From NCBI GenBank assembly GCA_016703155.1, contig JADJCP010000003.1:62001-126000 (forward strand): 64,000 bases of DNA, given 5' to 3'. Source of the stretch: Hydrogenophilales bacterium. Lineage in GTDB: Bacteria; Pseudomonadota; Gammaproteobacteria; Burkholderiales; Thiobacillaceae. Within the stretch, counting starts at the first letter, position 1. Every line of letters begins with the position of its first letter. Below are positions 18,099 through 26,932 of this stretch, one piece after another. Under the pieces are notes generated by a model. It did no database searches, was not told where the DNA came from, and worked only from the letters and a program-made list of their open reading frames with translations. Made by a program: the position numbers and the translations under genes.

Positions 18099-19225
18099 CA
18101 GCTAGCCCGCATCTCGGGGTCGAACTTCGCCGGCACCCGCCAATCGGTGGGCAAGGCCGGATTCATCTGATGGTTGAACTGATAGACGTAGGCCAGGACT
18201 TGCGCCACGGCGGTGAACAGGGCGTCCGGAATGGCTTCACCGATCTCGACATGGCGGTGCAGGGCGCGCGCCAGCGGAGGCGCTTCGATGATCGGTACGT
18301 GATGTTCCGTGGCGATCTCGCGGATGCGTTGCGCCACCAGGGCCGAGCCCTTGGCGACTACTTGGGGCGCGGCCATGCGGTTCTCTTCGTATTTCAGAGC
18401 AACGGCGAAGCGTAACGGGTTGACCACGACCACGTCCGCCCTGGGTACCGCCTGCATCATCCGGCGCCGCGCCATCTCGCGCTGCATGCTGCGGATGCGT
18501 GCCTTGATCTGCGGGTCGCCTTCCATCTCCTTGCCTTCCTGGCGCACCTCTTCCTTGGTCATGCGCATCTTGCGGTGGTATTCCCACAATTGGTAGGGCA
18601 CGTCGGTCAGGGCGATCAGGGCGAAGGCCGACACGGCGGCGAAGAAGGTGAACATGATGATGCCGGCGAAGTGCGACAGGGCTGCATCGAGCGGCTCGGT
18701 GACCAGGCCGAGGATGGCATCGTGCTGCACCCAGATCATCCAGCCCGAGACCCCGGCGATCAAAACGCCCTTGAGCAGCGCCTTGATCAGTTCGACCAGC
18801 GACTGCGTCGAAAACATCCGGCCGATGCCGGTGATCGGGTTGAGCTTGTCGAATTTGGCCTCGATCGCCGAGAGCGTGAAAACCCAGCCCGAAACGGCCA
18901 GATTGGCGCCCACCGCCGCCAGCAGGATGATTCCGCCGATAGGCAGGAAGACCCAGAGGGCATCAAGGCTGGCGGCGAACAGGTTGACGCCGAGCATTTT
19001 CGGGTCGGCGGCATCGACCACATCGAAGCTCAGGCCGTCGCGCATCATCCGGCGCAGGCCATCGAAGAGATAGATACCGAGAAGCGAGAGGCTGGCACCG
19101 CTGGCGAGCAATACCGCCAATGTCGAGAATTCCCTTGATCGGGGGACATTGCCCTCGTCACGCGCTTTTTGGAGTTTGCGTCCTGATGCTGGTTCGGTTT
19201 TTTCGAGGTCGCTGTCTTCTGCCAT
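18098..19225 (-). CDS. flhB: Flagellar export switch protein FlhB, variant cleavage motif
   Basis: A 375-residue inner-membrane protein of the flagellar type III export gate that switches from rod/hook to filament substrates after self-cleavage. The N-terminus EDSDLEKTEPASGRKLQKARDEG is typical, and four hydrophobic helices follow. The cytoplasmic domain has VVVVNPLRFAVALKY. The expected NPTH autocleavage motif is NPLR, with Asn at residue 269, the same number as in Salmonella. The scissile Asn-Pro pair is kept but Thr and His are replaced. It is probably the first gene of the flhB-A-F-G-fliA-motCD operon. Confidence 0.93.
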   Translation of the reverse strand: MAEDSDLEKTEPASGRKLQKARDEGNVPRSREFSTLAVLLASGASLSLLGIYLFDGLRRMMRDGLSFDVVDAADPKMLGVNLFAASLDALWVFLPIGGIILLAAVGANLAVSGWVFTLSAIEAKFDKLNPITGIGRMFSTQSLVELIKALLKGVLIAGVSGWMIWVQHDAILGLVTEPLDAALSHFAGIIMFTFFAAVSAFALIALTDVPYQLWEYHRKMRMTKEEVRQEGKEMEGDPQIKARIRSMQREMARRRMMQAVPRADVVVVNPLRFAVALKYEENRMAAPQVVAKGSALVAQRIREIATEHHVPIIEAPPLARALHRHVEIGEAIPDALFTAVAQVLAYVYQFNHQMNPALPTDWRVPAKFDPEMRAS

Positions 19226-19304
19226 CCTGCGCTGCCGTCACCGCATGGGGAATACGTTCCGTGGAGTTTAGCATGATCCAGCCGCATGCCTTTCCCCCAT
19301 AAAT

Positions 19305-19332
19305 GAAAACGGCCGGAAGACCGGCCGTTTTC
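19305..19332 (-). terminator. Probable intrinsic terminator after the 619-residue repeat protein gene
   Basis: A perfect 12-bp stem (GAAAACGGCCGG paired with CCGGCCGTTTTC) with a 4-base AAGA loop lies 18 bases past the stop of the minus-strand gene. On the minus strand the stem ends in TTTTC followed by ATTT. It separates that gene from flhB. Confidence 0.7.
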
Positions 19333-19350
19333 AAGTTGACGCCGAAGGTG

Positions 19351-21210
19351 TTAGTGCGCCTGCACGCCCGGGCCGAAGAAGCGGTAGCCGGTACGCATCT
19401 GCTGGCTGAGTGCCAGACGTTTCTTGCCGGCTTCGTCGGTGAAACTGCCGGCGATGGCGGCGTAGGCCTGGTCGGCCCAGTCCTGGTCGAGCAGCAGGTC
19501 GCCGACGCCTTCGGCCCAGCGCAGCTTGTCCGTGGCGCCGGAGAGTTTGCCGGCGCAGCCGCTCATCAGCGCGGCGATGTCGGCCTTGGCGATTTCCAGA
19601 TTGTTCAGGCGGCTGGCCAGTTGCACGCAGCTTTCGCCGCTGCTGCAGGCATCCACGGCCTTGGCGAACATGGCCTTGGCCGTCGAGGCATCCCCCAGGT
19701 CGCCGAACAGCTTGCCGATCTGTGCCAGGGCGAAGTGATCCTTGGCCCGCTTGGCGCCTTCTGCAAGGAGGTTCGAAGCCATGGCCGGATCGTTCAATGC
19801 GGACTGGGCAGTCTCGGCCAGCTTGGTCCACTCGTAGGGATTGTCCCCGGATTGGCTGACGCGGGCATCAATGTAGGCCTTGGCCTTGGCCTTGCCGAAC
19901 GCGGCATCCTTCAGTTCGCGGGCGGCCGTCAGGACGATCTCGCGGAACCAGACGAAATCGCTCGCCGAGGCGACGCTTTCGTCGAGCAGTTTGCCCAGCC
20001 ACGTCTTGTCGCCCAGGCGGTCGACGCCCAGCACCAGCGGCTTGAAGCGGCTGAAATGGAAACCGTCGGCGCGCAGGACTTCCTCGGCGGCGCCGAGCAG
20101 TTTGCCGGCATAGGCGTCATCGCCGAGTTCAGCGATGACACGGTCGGAGAGGGCAATGAACTGCTTGGCGGTCTTGGCCTTGGCCTCGTCGTTCTGGATC
20201 TCGATGTACTTGGCCTGATTGGCTTCGCGCTTCACCAGTTTGTCGGCCAGACGGGCGACGCGGGCAGTATCGCCGGACAGGTGCTTGTTGGCGGCCTCGA
20301 CCACCTTGCGCATCTCGTCCAGGTTGGCGATGGCGTCCTCGGCCTTGGTCACCATGTCGGTGACGCCGGCGGTATCGCCGAGTTCGGCATAGACATCGGC
20401 CAGCTTGATCAGGTCGGACGCAGCACTGGCGGTGGCGCCGGCCTTGGTAAGCACGGCCTTGGTGAATTCGGCATTGCCCTTGGCAGCGTCCATCACCTGC
20501 ATCAGCGCGGTGAAGTCCTTGGCGGAGTCGAGGGCCTTGTCATAGAGCGCACCGGCGGCGGACGGGTCGATCTCGCCCATGGCGCCGGACAGCGCGATCA
20601 GGTCGGCGGGCGCGCTGAACTTGCCGGCGCCTTCGCTGATCACCGCCGCGGCAGCGGCCTTGTCGCCCAGATCGGCGGCGATAGTCTTGGCCAGACGGGC
20701 GAAGTCGCCGGCACGGCCGGCCTTGGTCTTGATCTTGTCGAAGATCTGACCGGCCAGACCGGCATCCTTGATATCGCAGGCAACCACTTTGCCCAGCGCA
20801 TAGAGTTCTTCGGTGGTGGAGATTTCCTTGAGCGCGCCGGTCAGGGTTTTGACGGCGGCGGCGGCATCGCCGGAAACCAGCATCTGGCCGACACCGACGG
20901 CCACCTTCTCCTCGCCGCTCATGGCGAAATCGCCACCCTGGCCGAGCATCTCGTCGGCCTTGCCGGTATCGCCCAGGGCTTTGTAACTCATGGCCAGACA
21001 GACGAAATCGTTGGTGAACATGGCGTTGCCGGCGATATCGTCGAGCACCTTTTTGGCCCCTGCGTCGCCAGTGAAGCCGGCGCTGGCGAGGATTTCCTTG
21101 GCGTAGCCGATGTCGGCGGGCGCGTCGAAGGCCTCACGGGCCAGGGTGTACAGGGCATCGGCGCCGGTCGTGCCGGCAAGGCGAGGTTCGAGGGTTTCCC
21201 GTTTGGCCAT
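19351..21210 (-). CDS. Alanine-rich helical-repeat (solenoid) protein, unknown function
   Basis: A 619-residue protein with no signal peptide or membrane segment, so probably cytoplasmic. Most of it is built from degenerate units of about 32-36 residues whose pattern is roughly: acidic turn, LxxLAxxxAxxLGD, then AxxxLxKAxxxA. Examples are FARLAKTIAADLGDKAAAAA, LIKLADVYAELGDTAGVTD and FALAQIGKLFGDLGDASTAK. This suggests a TPR/Sel1-like alpha-solenoid acting as a scaffold or protein-binding surface. A good AGGAG ribosome binding site precedes the ATG and a strong hairpin follows the gene, so it is probably a single-gene unit. I do not recognise a named family. Confidence 0.75.
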   Translation of the reverse strand: MAKRETLEPRLAGTTGADALYTLAREAFDAPADIGYAKEILASAGFTGDAGAKKVLDDIAGNAMFTNDFVCLAMSYKALGDTGKADEMLGQGGDFAMSGEEKVAVGVGQMLVSGDAAAAVKTLTGALKEISTTEELYALGKVVACDIKDAGLAGQIFDKIKTKAGRAGDFARLAKTIAADLGDKAAAAAVISEGAGKFSAPADLIALSGAMGEIDPSAAGALYDKALDSAKDFTALMQVMDAAKGNAEFTKAVLTKAGATASAASDLIKLADVYAELGDTAGVTDMVTKAEDAIANLDEMRKVVEAANKHLSGDTARVARLADKLVKREANQAKYIEIQNDEAKAKTAKQFIALSDRVIAELGDDAYAGKLLGAAEEVLRADGFHFSRFKPLVLGVDRLGDKTWLGKLLDESVASASDFVWFREIVLTAARELKDAAFGKAKAKAYIDARVSQSGDNPYEWTKLAETAQSALNDPAMASNLLAEGAKRAKDHFALAQIGKLFGDLGDASTAKAMFAKAVDACSSGESCVQLASRLNNLEIAKADIAALMSGCAGKLSGATDKLRWAEGVGDLLLDQDWADQAYAAIAGSFTDEAGKKRLALSQQMRTGYRFFGPGVQAH

Positions 21211-21332
21211 GAGTGCTCTCCTGAATCCAGAACTAAAACAAGAAGTTTACTTGGGTCGGGGCCCTACCGTCGCTAGGGATTTTTATCGAGCGATAAGGGG
21301 AATTTGGGGTGCCGGCAAGCTGTCTGCCCGGC

Positions 21333-22097
21333 TCACTCCGGCAGTCCCGCGTACAGGGCCGCGTATTCCCGGGTGACTTTATGCTCGGGCAGGAAGTGGA
21401 TAAGCGGTCGACAGGCCTCATGCGACTCTTTCACCTTGATCGACGGCGATAGATGATGCGCCAGCACCGGCAGCCCTTCGGCCACCAATTCCGCCACCAC
21501 CCGCTTCGGGAGATTGGAGCGCGCCTGATACTGGTTGACGACGATACCCTCGACACTCAGGCCGCGATTATGGTCGGCGCGAATCTCCTCGACATTGGCC
21601 AGCAGGCTGTAGATCGCCTGGCGCGAGAACGTGTCGCAATCGAAGGGGATCAGGCAGCGGTCCGCGGCGATCAGTGCCGAGCGGGTGTGGAAATTGAACG
21701 CCGGCGGCGTATCGATCCAGATGCTGTCGAAATCCTTCAACTCAGCGAGTGCCTCTTTCAGCTTGTAGATCTTGTAGCGCGACTCCAGTTTGCCGCCCAG
21801 TTCCTCCAGGCGCGGATGCGACGGCATCACCCAGAGGTTAACGAACGGCGTGGCGCAGGCGAATTCCCTGGTCTGGCGCGGCCGCAGGTTGAAGTTCAAC
21901 ACCTGATCGTAGTAATCCGCCAGGGTCAGTGTCGGCGCGTCGGCGACCGAGCCGAGCAGGTAATGGCTGGTATTGCCTTGCGGGTCGAGGTCGATCACCA
22001 GGGTGCGTTGCCCACGCGATGCGGCGAGAGCCGCGAGATTGCAGGTAATGGTGGACTTGCCGACCCCGCCTTTCTGGTTGAAAACGACCCGCTTCAT
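21333..22097 (-). CDS. Orphan ParA-family ATPase
   Basis: A 254-residue MinD/ParA-type ATPase. The deviant Walker A motif NQKGGVGKST occupies residues 7-16, the switch region LVIDLDPQGNTS follows, and Walker B reads FDSIWIDTPP. No parB gene or parS-like repeat is adjacent, so this is not an evident chromosome-segregation pair. Orphan ParA proteins position cargo such as chemotaxis arrays, pili or carboxysomes. The nearby flagellar cluster and the repeat protein 122 bp downstream are possible partners, but that is inference. Confidence 0.88.
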   Translation of the reverse strand: MKRVVFNQKGGVGKSTITCNLAALAASRGQRTLVIDLDPQGNTSHYLLGSVADAPTLTLADYYDQVLNFNLRPRQTREFACATPFVNLWVMPSHPRLEELGGKLESRYKIYKLKEALAELKDFDSIWIDTPPAFNFHTRSALIAADRCLIPFDCDTFSRQAIYSLLANVEEIRADHNRGLSVEGIVVNQYQARSNLPKRVVAELVAEGLPVLAHHLSPSIKVKESHEACRPLIHFLPEHKVTREYAALYAGLPE

Positions 22098-22226
22098 ATG
22101 CCACTCCCGGCCCGACGATGCAACAAAACATTGTCCGTCATGAAATGGTGCGGCGCAATAACAGGGTGTGCGCCCAATTCCCGGCGGGTTCTAGCACGCT
22201 TGTGTCGTCGGCTAGAATGACTGGCC

Positions 22227-23819
22227 ATGCTGTTCAACTCCTTCGGGTTCATCTTCCTGTTCTTGCCAATCACCTTTGCAGGCATGTATTGGCTCGGACG
22301 ATACAGCCGCCGTCTGGCGGCGCTCTGGTTGGCATTTGCGTCGCTGACTTTTTATGCCGTTTGGGACTCACGCTTTCTTTTGGTGCTGCTGGTCTCGATC
22401 GTCAGCAACTATGGCATGGGTTATTGGATCGGTTTGCATCGTGCTGGCGCTGGCGTTGCTGCAAAGAAGCTCTTGGCAGCGGCGATTGTTTTCAACCTGA
22501 CCCTGCTGGGTTACTTCAAATACAGCAACTTCTTCATCGCTTCGGTCAACCAACTATCCGGGGGGCATATCCCCGCGCTGGATGTCGTTTTGCCGTTGGG
22601 TATTTCTTTTTTTACCTTCACCCAGATCGCTTTTCTGGTCGATGTCTATCGCGGTATTGCTCGCGAGTACAACTTTATCCACTACCTGCTGTTCGTTACA
22701 TATTTTCCGCATCTGATTGCGGGCCCTGTGTTGCATCACAAGCAAATGATGCCGCAGTTCACAAATCCTGAAATCTATCGAATCAACAATGAGAATATCG
22801 CCTTGGGGTTGTCCATCTTCGTGTTGGGTCTATTCAAGAAGGTGCTCATTGCCGACAGCCTGTCCGAGTACGCCACACCGATATTCAATGCCGCGGATAA
22901 TGGCCATGTGCTCATGCTGGTCGAGGCGTGGACTGGCGCATTGGCCTATACCCTGCAACTGTATTTCGATTTCTCGGGTTACTCGGATATGGCCATAGGT
23001 TTGTCACTGATGTTCAACATAAGGCTACCGTTGAATTTTGACTCCCCTTACAAGGCCACCAATATCATCGACTTCTGGCGCCGCTGGCATATGACCTTGT
23101 CGGCCTTCCTGCGGGACTATCTATATATCCCGCTTGGGGGCAACCGCAAGGGCAAGATGCGCCGCTATCTCAATCTGATGGCTACGATGCTTCTGGGTGG
23201 GCTCTGGCACGGCGCAGGCTGGACGTTCATCGTCTGGGGCGGGTTGCATGGCCTCTATCTGACTGTCAATCACGGCTGGAGAGGATGGAAAAAGAAACTT
23301 GGCTGGCGTGATGGCGGGCGCTACTCGCGCTTTGCAGCCGGCGCGCTGACTTTTCTTGCGGTTGTCGTCGCATGGGTGGTTTTCCGAGCTGAGAGTATGG
23401 CATCCGCCCAGTCCATTCTGGCCGCGATGGCCGGAATCAATGGAATATCTTTACCGGCATTGTTTGAAGTGCCGATGTCGGGACTGCTGATGGCAACGCA
23501 GCAAACGGCAATCGTCTTTTCAGGGCTGTTGCCGGTCACCAAACTCAGTGACACCTCAGCCGTGTTGGCAATTACCTTCGGATGCGTGCTGGTTTGGCTA
23601 TGTCCCAACGTCCGACAGATCATGCAAGGTTACAAGCCGACCTGGGAAGATATGGTGGGGAAGCCAACGCCGGCTCTCATGACGGGGGGGCGTACCTACA
23701 AATACCTGAGATGGAAACCGTCGCTGCTTACGGCAAGCCTTGGCGGCATATTGTTCTTTACGATTCTTCTTGTGCTCAGCACAAAGAAATCGTCCGAGTT
23801 CTTGTATTTCCAATTTTGA
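22227..23819 (+). CDS. MBOAT-family O-acyltransferase (AlgI-like)
   Basis: A 530-residue polytopic membrane protein that should move acyl groups (usually acetyl) across the inner membrane for attachment to an envelope or exported polysaccharide. The N-terminus LFNSFGFIFLFLPITF, the central FDFSGYSDMAIGLSLMF and the conserved HRR-like region IIDFWRRWHMTLSAFLRDY are classic AlgI features. The likely catalytic histidine is H328 in LWHGAGWTF, with a second conserved histidine H341 in WGGLHGLYL. The following gene starts 3 bases after its stop and encodes an SGNH-like partner. GC content is visibly lower than in flanking genes. Confidence 0.9.
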   Translation: MLFNSFGFIFLFLPITFAGMYWLGRYSRRLAALWLAFASLTFYAVWDSRFLLVLLVSIVSNYGMGYWIGLHRAGAGVAAKKLLAAAIVFNLTLLGYFKYSNFFIASVNQLSGGHIPALDVVLPLGISFFTFTQIAFLVDVYRGIAREYNFIHYLLFVTYFPHLIAGPVLHHKQMMPQFTNPEIYRINNENIALGLSIFVLGLFKKVLIADSLSEYATPIFNAADNGHVLMLVEAWTGALAYTLQLYFDFSGYSDMAIGLSLMFNIRLPLNFDSPYKATNIIDFWRRWHMTLSAFLRDYLYIPLGGNRKGKMRRYLNLMATMLLGGLWHGAGWTFIVWGGLHGLYLTVNHGWRGWKKKLGWRDGGRYSRFAAGALTFLAVVVAWVVFRAESMASAQSILAAMAGINGISLPALFEVPMSGLLMATQQTAIVFSGLLPVTKLSDTSAVLAITFGCVLVWLCPNVRQIMQGYKPTWEDMVGKPTPALMTGGRTYKYLRWKPSLLTASLGGILFFTILLVLSTKKSSEFLYFQF

Positions 23820-23822
23820 TCG

Positions 23823-24830
23823 ATGAGGTATTTGGCCACATTCCTGGTAAGCGCTGTCATGACGGCGATGGCCTACTTCATGTTTTCTCTGGCATTGGTG
23901 CCCGCACCCATAGCCGCGGAATACTGGGTTCGAGAGATGATCGTGATAAAGCGGAGTATTGCGAAGCAATATGCCGGGCAAGAAAAAATCATTATTGCTT
24001 CAGGTTCGGGGGCTTTGTTCGGTATCGATTCCGTGCAGGCTGGCCGGATACTGAAAATGCCTGTGATCAACTTCGGCTTGCATGCCGGTCTTCCTCTGAA
24101 AACGATATTGAGTGAAGCGGAAAACGCGAGTGAGGCCGGCGATATGGTGATACTTCCGCTGGAGTCACATTATTACTGCGATGAAGAAATTACGGATTGG
24201 CAGATCAGAAACGCCATAGCCTGGGGTTATGAGCAGTGGCATGACATGCCCTTGGTGGATCGTCTGAGGGCCATAAGCATCATGGGACCGGTTTTCCCGG
24301 TTGAACTCGCCTTGGCGAAACTGTTGGAAACGCTCAGCCCGCGCATCATCGGCGAAAGACTGCTGGCTATGGATGATGCCCGTATCCTGGCTAAATATTC
24401 GCGAAGCCCGGAGCCCATGAGCTTTGCTTATTCGGCCTATCACGTGGATGCGCTAGGTAATATGAGAAAAACCGAAGGAAGCAAATACATGGGTATGCCG
24501 CGCGCCGCAGATGAAGACATCGAAATCTGTGCGAAAAGCTGGGGGAGGCTTGGCTTATTCGTCGATGCCATGAAACACAAAGGCGTCAAGGTTTTTTTTG
24601 CCAACCCGCCCTATGTCGAGACGGAAAATCTCGATGCAGGCAAAATCCGGGCTGCGGCTGATCGATTTAATCGCCGCCTCTCCCGTTTGGCCCCGGTGCT
24701 TGACTCGAAGGAACACCTGGTTTTCCCAAGAAGCTATTTCCTGAATACCGAACTGCACTTGAACGCGGCTGGCCGGGCGGTCAGAACACAGATGCTGGTT
24801 GATGCGCTTCTTCAGGTAATTCGGCGATGA
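23823..24830 (+). CDS. SGNH-like exported protein, probable acyl-transfer partner of the MBOAT protein
   Basis: A 335-residue protein with one N-terminal hydrophobic segment (about 5-27), predicted to be anchored and facing the periplasm. ASGSGALFGID (about 59-69) resembles the block I nucleophile region of SGNH-like proteins, and NTELHLNAAGR near the C-terminus resembles the catalytic-histidine block, although the aspartate often found just before the histidine is Asn/Thr here. Pairs of MBOAT plus SGNH/DltD/AlgX-like proteins O-acylate cell-surface polymers. The 3-base spacing supports co-translation. Codon use is more AT-rich than in the surrounding genes. The specific substrate is unknown. 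Confidence 0.65.
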   Translation: MRYLATFLVSAVMTAMAYFMFSLALVPAPIAAEYWVREMIVIKRSIAKQYAGQEKIIIASGSGALFGIDSVQAGRILKMPVINFGLHAGLPLKTILSEAENASEAGDMVILPLESHYYCDEEITDWQIRNAIAWGYEQWHDMPLVDRLRAISIMGPVFPVELALAKLLETLSPRIIGERLLAMDDARILAKYSRSPEPMSFAYSAYHVDALGNMRKTEGSKYMGMPRAADEDIEICAKSWGRLGLFVDAMKHKGVKVFFANPPYVETENLDAGKIRAAADRFNRRLSRLAPVLDSKEHLVFPRSYFLNTELHLNAAGRAVRTQMLVDALLQVIRR

Positions 24831-24848
24831 GTGGATATCGGGAAGCCA

Positions 24849-25424
24849 CTATTTTTTCGCCAGCAGTTTCAGCGCCTGGCGGATCGATTCCTCCAGGCTG
24901 AGGTCTTCCGGTAGCTGCTTGAGTACGGGCAAGGCTTCCTTGTCGCTGTAGCCTAAAGCGAGCAGGGCGTTGAGGGCATCGTGGGCGACGCCGGCGGCAC
25001 TCGAAGCGGCGATGGGCAGGGCATCGGCGAGCTTGCCCTTGAGTTCCAGCAGCAGGCGTTCGGCGGTTTTTTTGCCGATGCCGGGGACGCGTGTCAGTCG
25101 ACTGGTTTCCTGTAGTGCGACAGCCTGGGCCAACTCGTCGACCGAGAGGCCGGACAGGACCGACAACGCCAGCTTTGGACCGACGCCGGTGATGCGGATG
25201 AGCACACGGAAGGCGTCGCGTTCCTTGGCGGTGAGAAAGCCGTAGAGCAACTGCGCGTCTTCACGGACGACGAAATGGGTGAGCAGGGTGACGCGCTCGC
25301 CGACCGCCGGCAGGTTGTAGAAGCTGCTCATGGGCACGTCGACTTCGTAGCCGACGCCCTGGACATCCAGCAGGACCAGCGGCGGGCGCTTTTCCAGCAG
25401 GTTTCCAGTCAGGCGACCGATCAC
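24849..25424 (-). CDS. ruvA: Holliday junction branch migration protein RuvA
   Basis: A 191-residue DNA-binding protein that holds the Holliday junction and recruits RuvB. The GTG start gives MIGRLTGNLLEK, the usual N-terminus. Domain I (OB-fold) continues through VLLDVQGVGYEVDVP. Domain II holds two helix-hairpin-helix motifs, LIRITGVGPKLAL and LTRVPGIGKKTAERL. Domain III (HDALNALLALGY and on), which contacts RuvB, is complete. The GTG overlaps the UbiA-family stop as GTGA. No ruvB follows: the next gene, 18 bases away, is convergent. Confidence 0.93.
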   Translation of the reverse strand: MIGRLTGNLLEKRPPLVLLDVQGVGYEVDVPMSSFYNLPAVGERVTLLTHFVVREDAQLLYGFLTAKERDAFRVLIRITGVGPKLALSVLSGLSVDELAQAVALQETSRLTRVPGIGKKTAERLLLELKGKLADALPIAASSAAGVAHDALNALLALGYSDKEALPVLKQLPEDLSLEESIRQALKLLAKK

Positions 25425-26381
25425 AGGACAATTCCCAGGAACAGCAGTGCCGCAAGCAGGGCGGCGTGGATGTGAGCCGCGGCGATGGTCATCTGGATGG
25501 CGCTGCCGAGTTGCGTCGGCTGGTCGGCGTGCTGGCGCAGCAAGGAGGCGGCCTTCACCGCCGGCAGCATGCCCAGGGCGGAGAGCAGCACCAGGGTGGG
25601 CAGATGCCCGGAGTCCGACCGTGGCGATGAGCGCGACCAGCGCCAGCAGCAGGATCAGGACATAGCCCCAGGCCGCCTGCGTGGGTTGCAGGCGGACGAC
25701 CCAGTGGTGCTTGCCGGCGGCGGCGTCGGCGCGCCGGTCGGGGAACTGGTTGATATAGAGGATGTTGGTGGTCAGCAGGGCATAGGGCAGGCCGGCGATC
25801 CACGGCAGCAGGCCGAAGCTGCCGCGCTGCACATAATCGGCGCCGACGACGATGAGCAGGAACCCGGCCATGACGCTCACTTCGCCCAGGCCGCGGCTAT
25901 TCAGCTTGAAGGGCGGCGCCGAATAGGCCCAGCCGATGAACAAGCCGGCCAGGCCGATCCAGAACAGACCGATGCCCGAGTTGGAAATCAGCCAGAGGCC
26001 GCCGGCGACGACCACGGCGAACAGGATAAGGCCGAAGGCCAGGGTCTGACGTGGCGTGAAGACACCGTTCTGGATGAAGCGCGAGCCGCCGGTGAACGGG
26101 AACAGCCGGTCGCTGTTGAGTTCGTCGGTACCGTTGAGGTGGTCGTAGTAATCGTTCAGGACGTTGACCCCGGCCTGCGTCAGGATCGCCAGCAGCAGGG
26201 TGACCAGGGCGGCGATGAAGTCGAACGGCACGTTGCTCACTACCGCGCTGGCGAAGCCGAGCAGGCAACCGACCAGGGCAATGGTGAGAAAGGCCGGACG
26301 GGTGGCCATGAGATAGCGCCGGGCCGGGTTGCGCAGGGTCTCCGGGCGTGGTTCGAGGGCGGCGGCGTCGGGTTTGTTCAT
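25421..26381 (-). pseudogene. UbiA-family prenyltransferase (MenA-like), one-base frameshift near the 3' end
   Basis: An integral membrane enzyme that would attach a polyprenyl chain to an aromatic acceptor in quinone synthesis. The first aspartate-rich motif is NVLNDYYDHLNGTDELN and the second is NQFPDRRADAAAGKHH, a MenA-like arrangement. The frame is normal to ATVG near 25618. The continuation HLPTLVLLSALGMLPAVKAA, ending LLFLGIVL and TGA at 25423-25421, is in another frame. One extra base at about 25612-25620 explains this, and removing it gives 319 residues, a normal length. Without repair the frame runs on into ruvA. The ATG at 26381 overlaps the ruvC stop as ATGA. An assembly error is quite possible. 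Confidence 0.85.
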
Positions 26382-26932
26382 GATAGGCGTCCGTTTCTGA
26401 CGCGTCGGCCGGCGGTGCTCAAGGCCCCCAGGCCCATGCCGCCGTGGGCATGGCAAATCGCGCAGGCCAGGGCGTCCGCCGCGTCCGGGCTGGGTTCGCC
26501 CGACAGTTTCAAGAGTCGTGTCACCATGTGTATCACCTGTTGTTTGTCGGCGTGGCCGTTGCCGACTACCGCCTGTTTAACTTGTAGCGCCGTGTATTCG
26601 AACACCGGCTGGCCGGCGTGGGTCAGGGCGGCGATGGTGGCGCCACGTGCCTGGCCGAGCAACAACGTCGATTGCGGATTGACGTTGACGAAGACCTTTT
26701 CGACGGCCGCCGCCTCGGGCTGGAACGTTGCCAGAATCTCGCCTATCCCGGCAAAGATGGTCTGGATACGCCCCGGCAACTCACCTTGTTCGGTGCGGAT
26801 CACGCCACTGGCGACATAGAGCAAGTTCTGCCCCTGCTTGTCGATGATCCCGTAGCCAGTCACACGCAGACCCGGGTCGATGCCAAGGATACGCAGCGGC
26901 CTACTCCGGCAGGATGGCGCTGGTGTAGACAT
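26378..26932 (-). CDS. ruvC: Holliday junction endonuclease RuvC
   Basis: A 184-residue endonuclease that resolves Holliday junctions by symmetrical nicks. The acidic active-site residues are visible: D in RILGIDPGLRVTGYG, E in AAVEKVFVN, and the pair in SPDAADALACAICH. The start is uncertain. Homologues begin two or three residues before ILGIDPG, but no Met, Val or Ile codon lies there in frame, so an N-terminal extension of at least 12 residues overlapping the end of yebC is needed. In-frame ATGs lie at 26932, 26941 and 26944. It is followed by the overlapping UbiA-family gene and ruvA. Confidence 0.92.
   Translation of the reverse strand: MSTPAPSCRSRPLRILGIDPGLRVTGYGIIDKQGQNLLYVASGVIRTEQGELPGRIQTIFAGIGEILATFQPEAAAVEKVFVNVNPQSTLLLGQARGATIAALTHAGQPVFEYTALQVKQAVVGNGHADKQQVIHMVTRLLKLSGEPSPDAADALACAICHAHGGMGLGALSTAGRRVRNGRLS

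Noticed and set aside
19303..21276. A 657-residue plus-strand frame rich in Gly
   Set aside because: It is antisense to the helical-repeat gene. Its Gly/Leu/Val-rich composition is what the opposite strand of an Ala-rich gene produces.
24849..26456. A single 535-residue UbiA-RuvA fusion protein
   Set aside because: The join is nonsense sequence created by a frameshift. The true prenyltransferase end and the true ruvA GTG start can both be seen in their proper frames.
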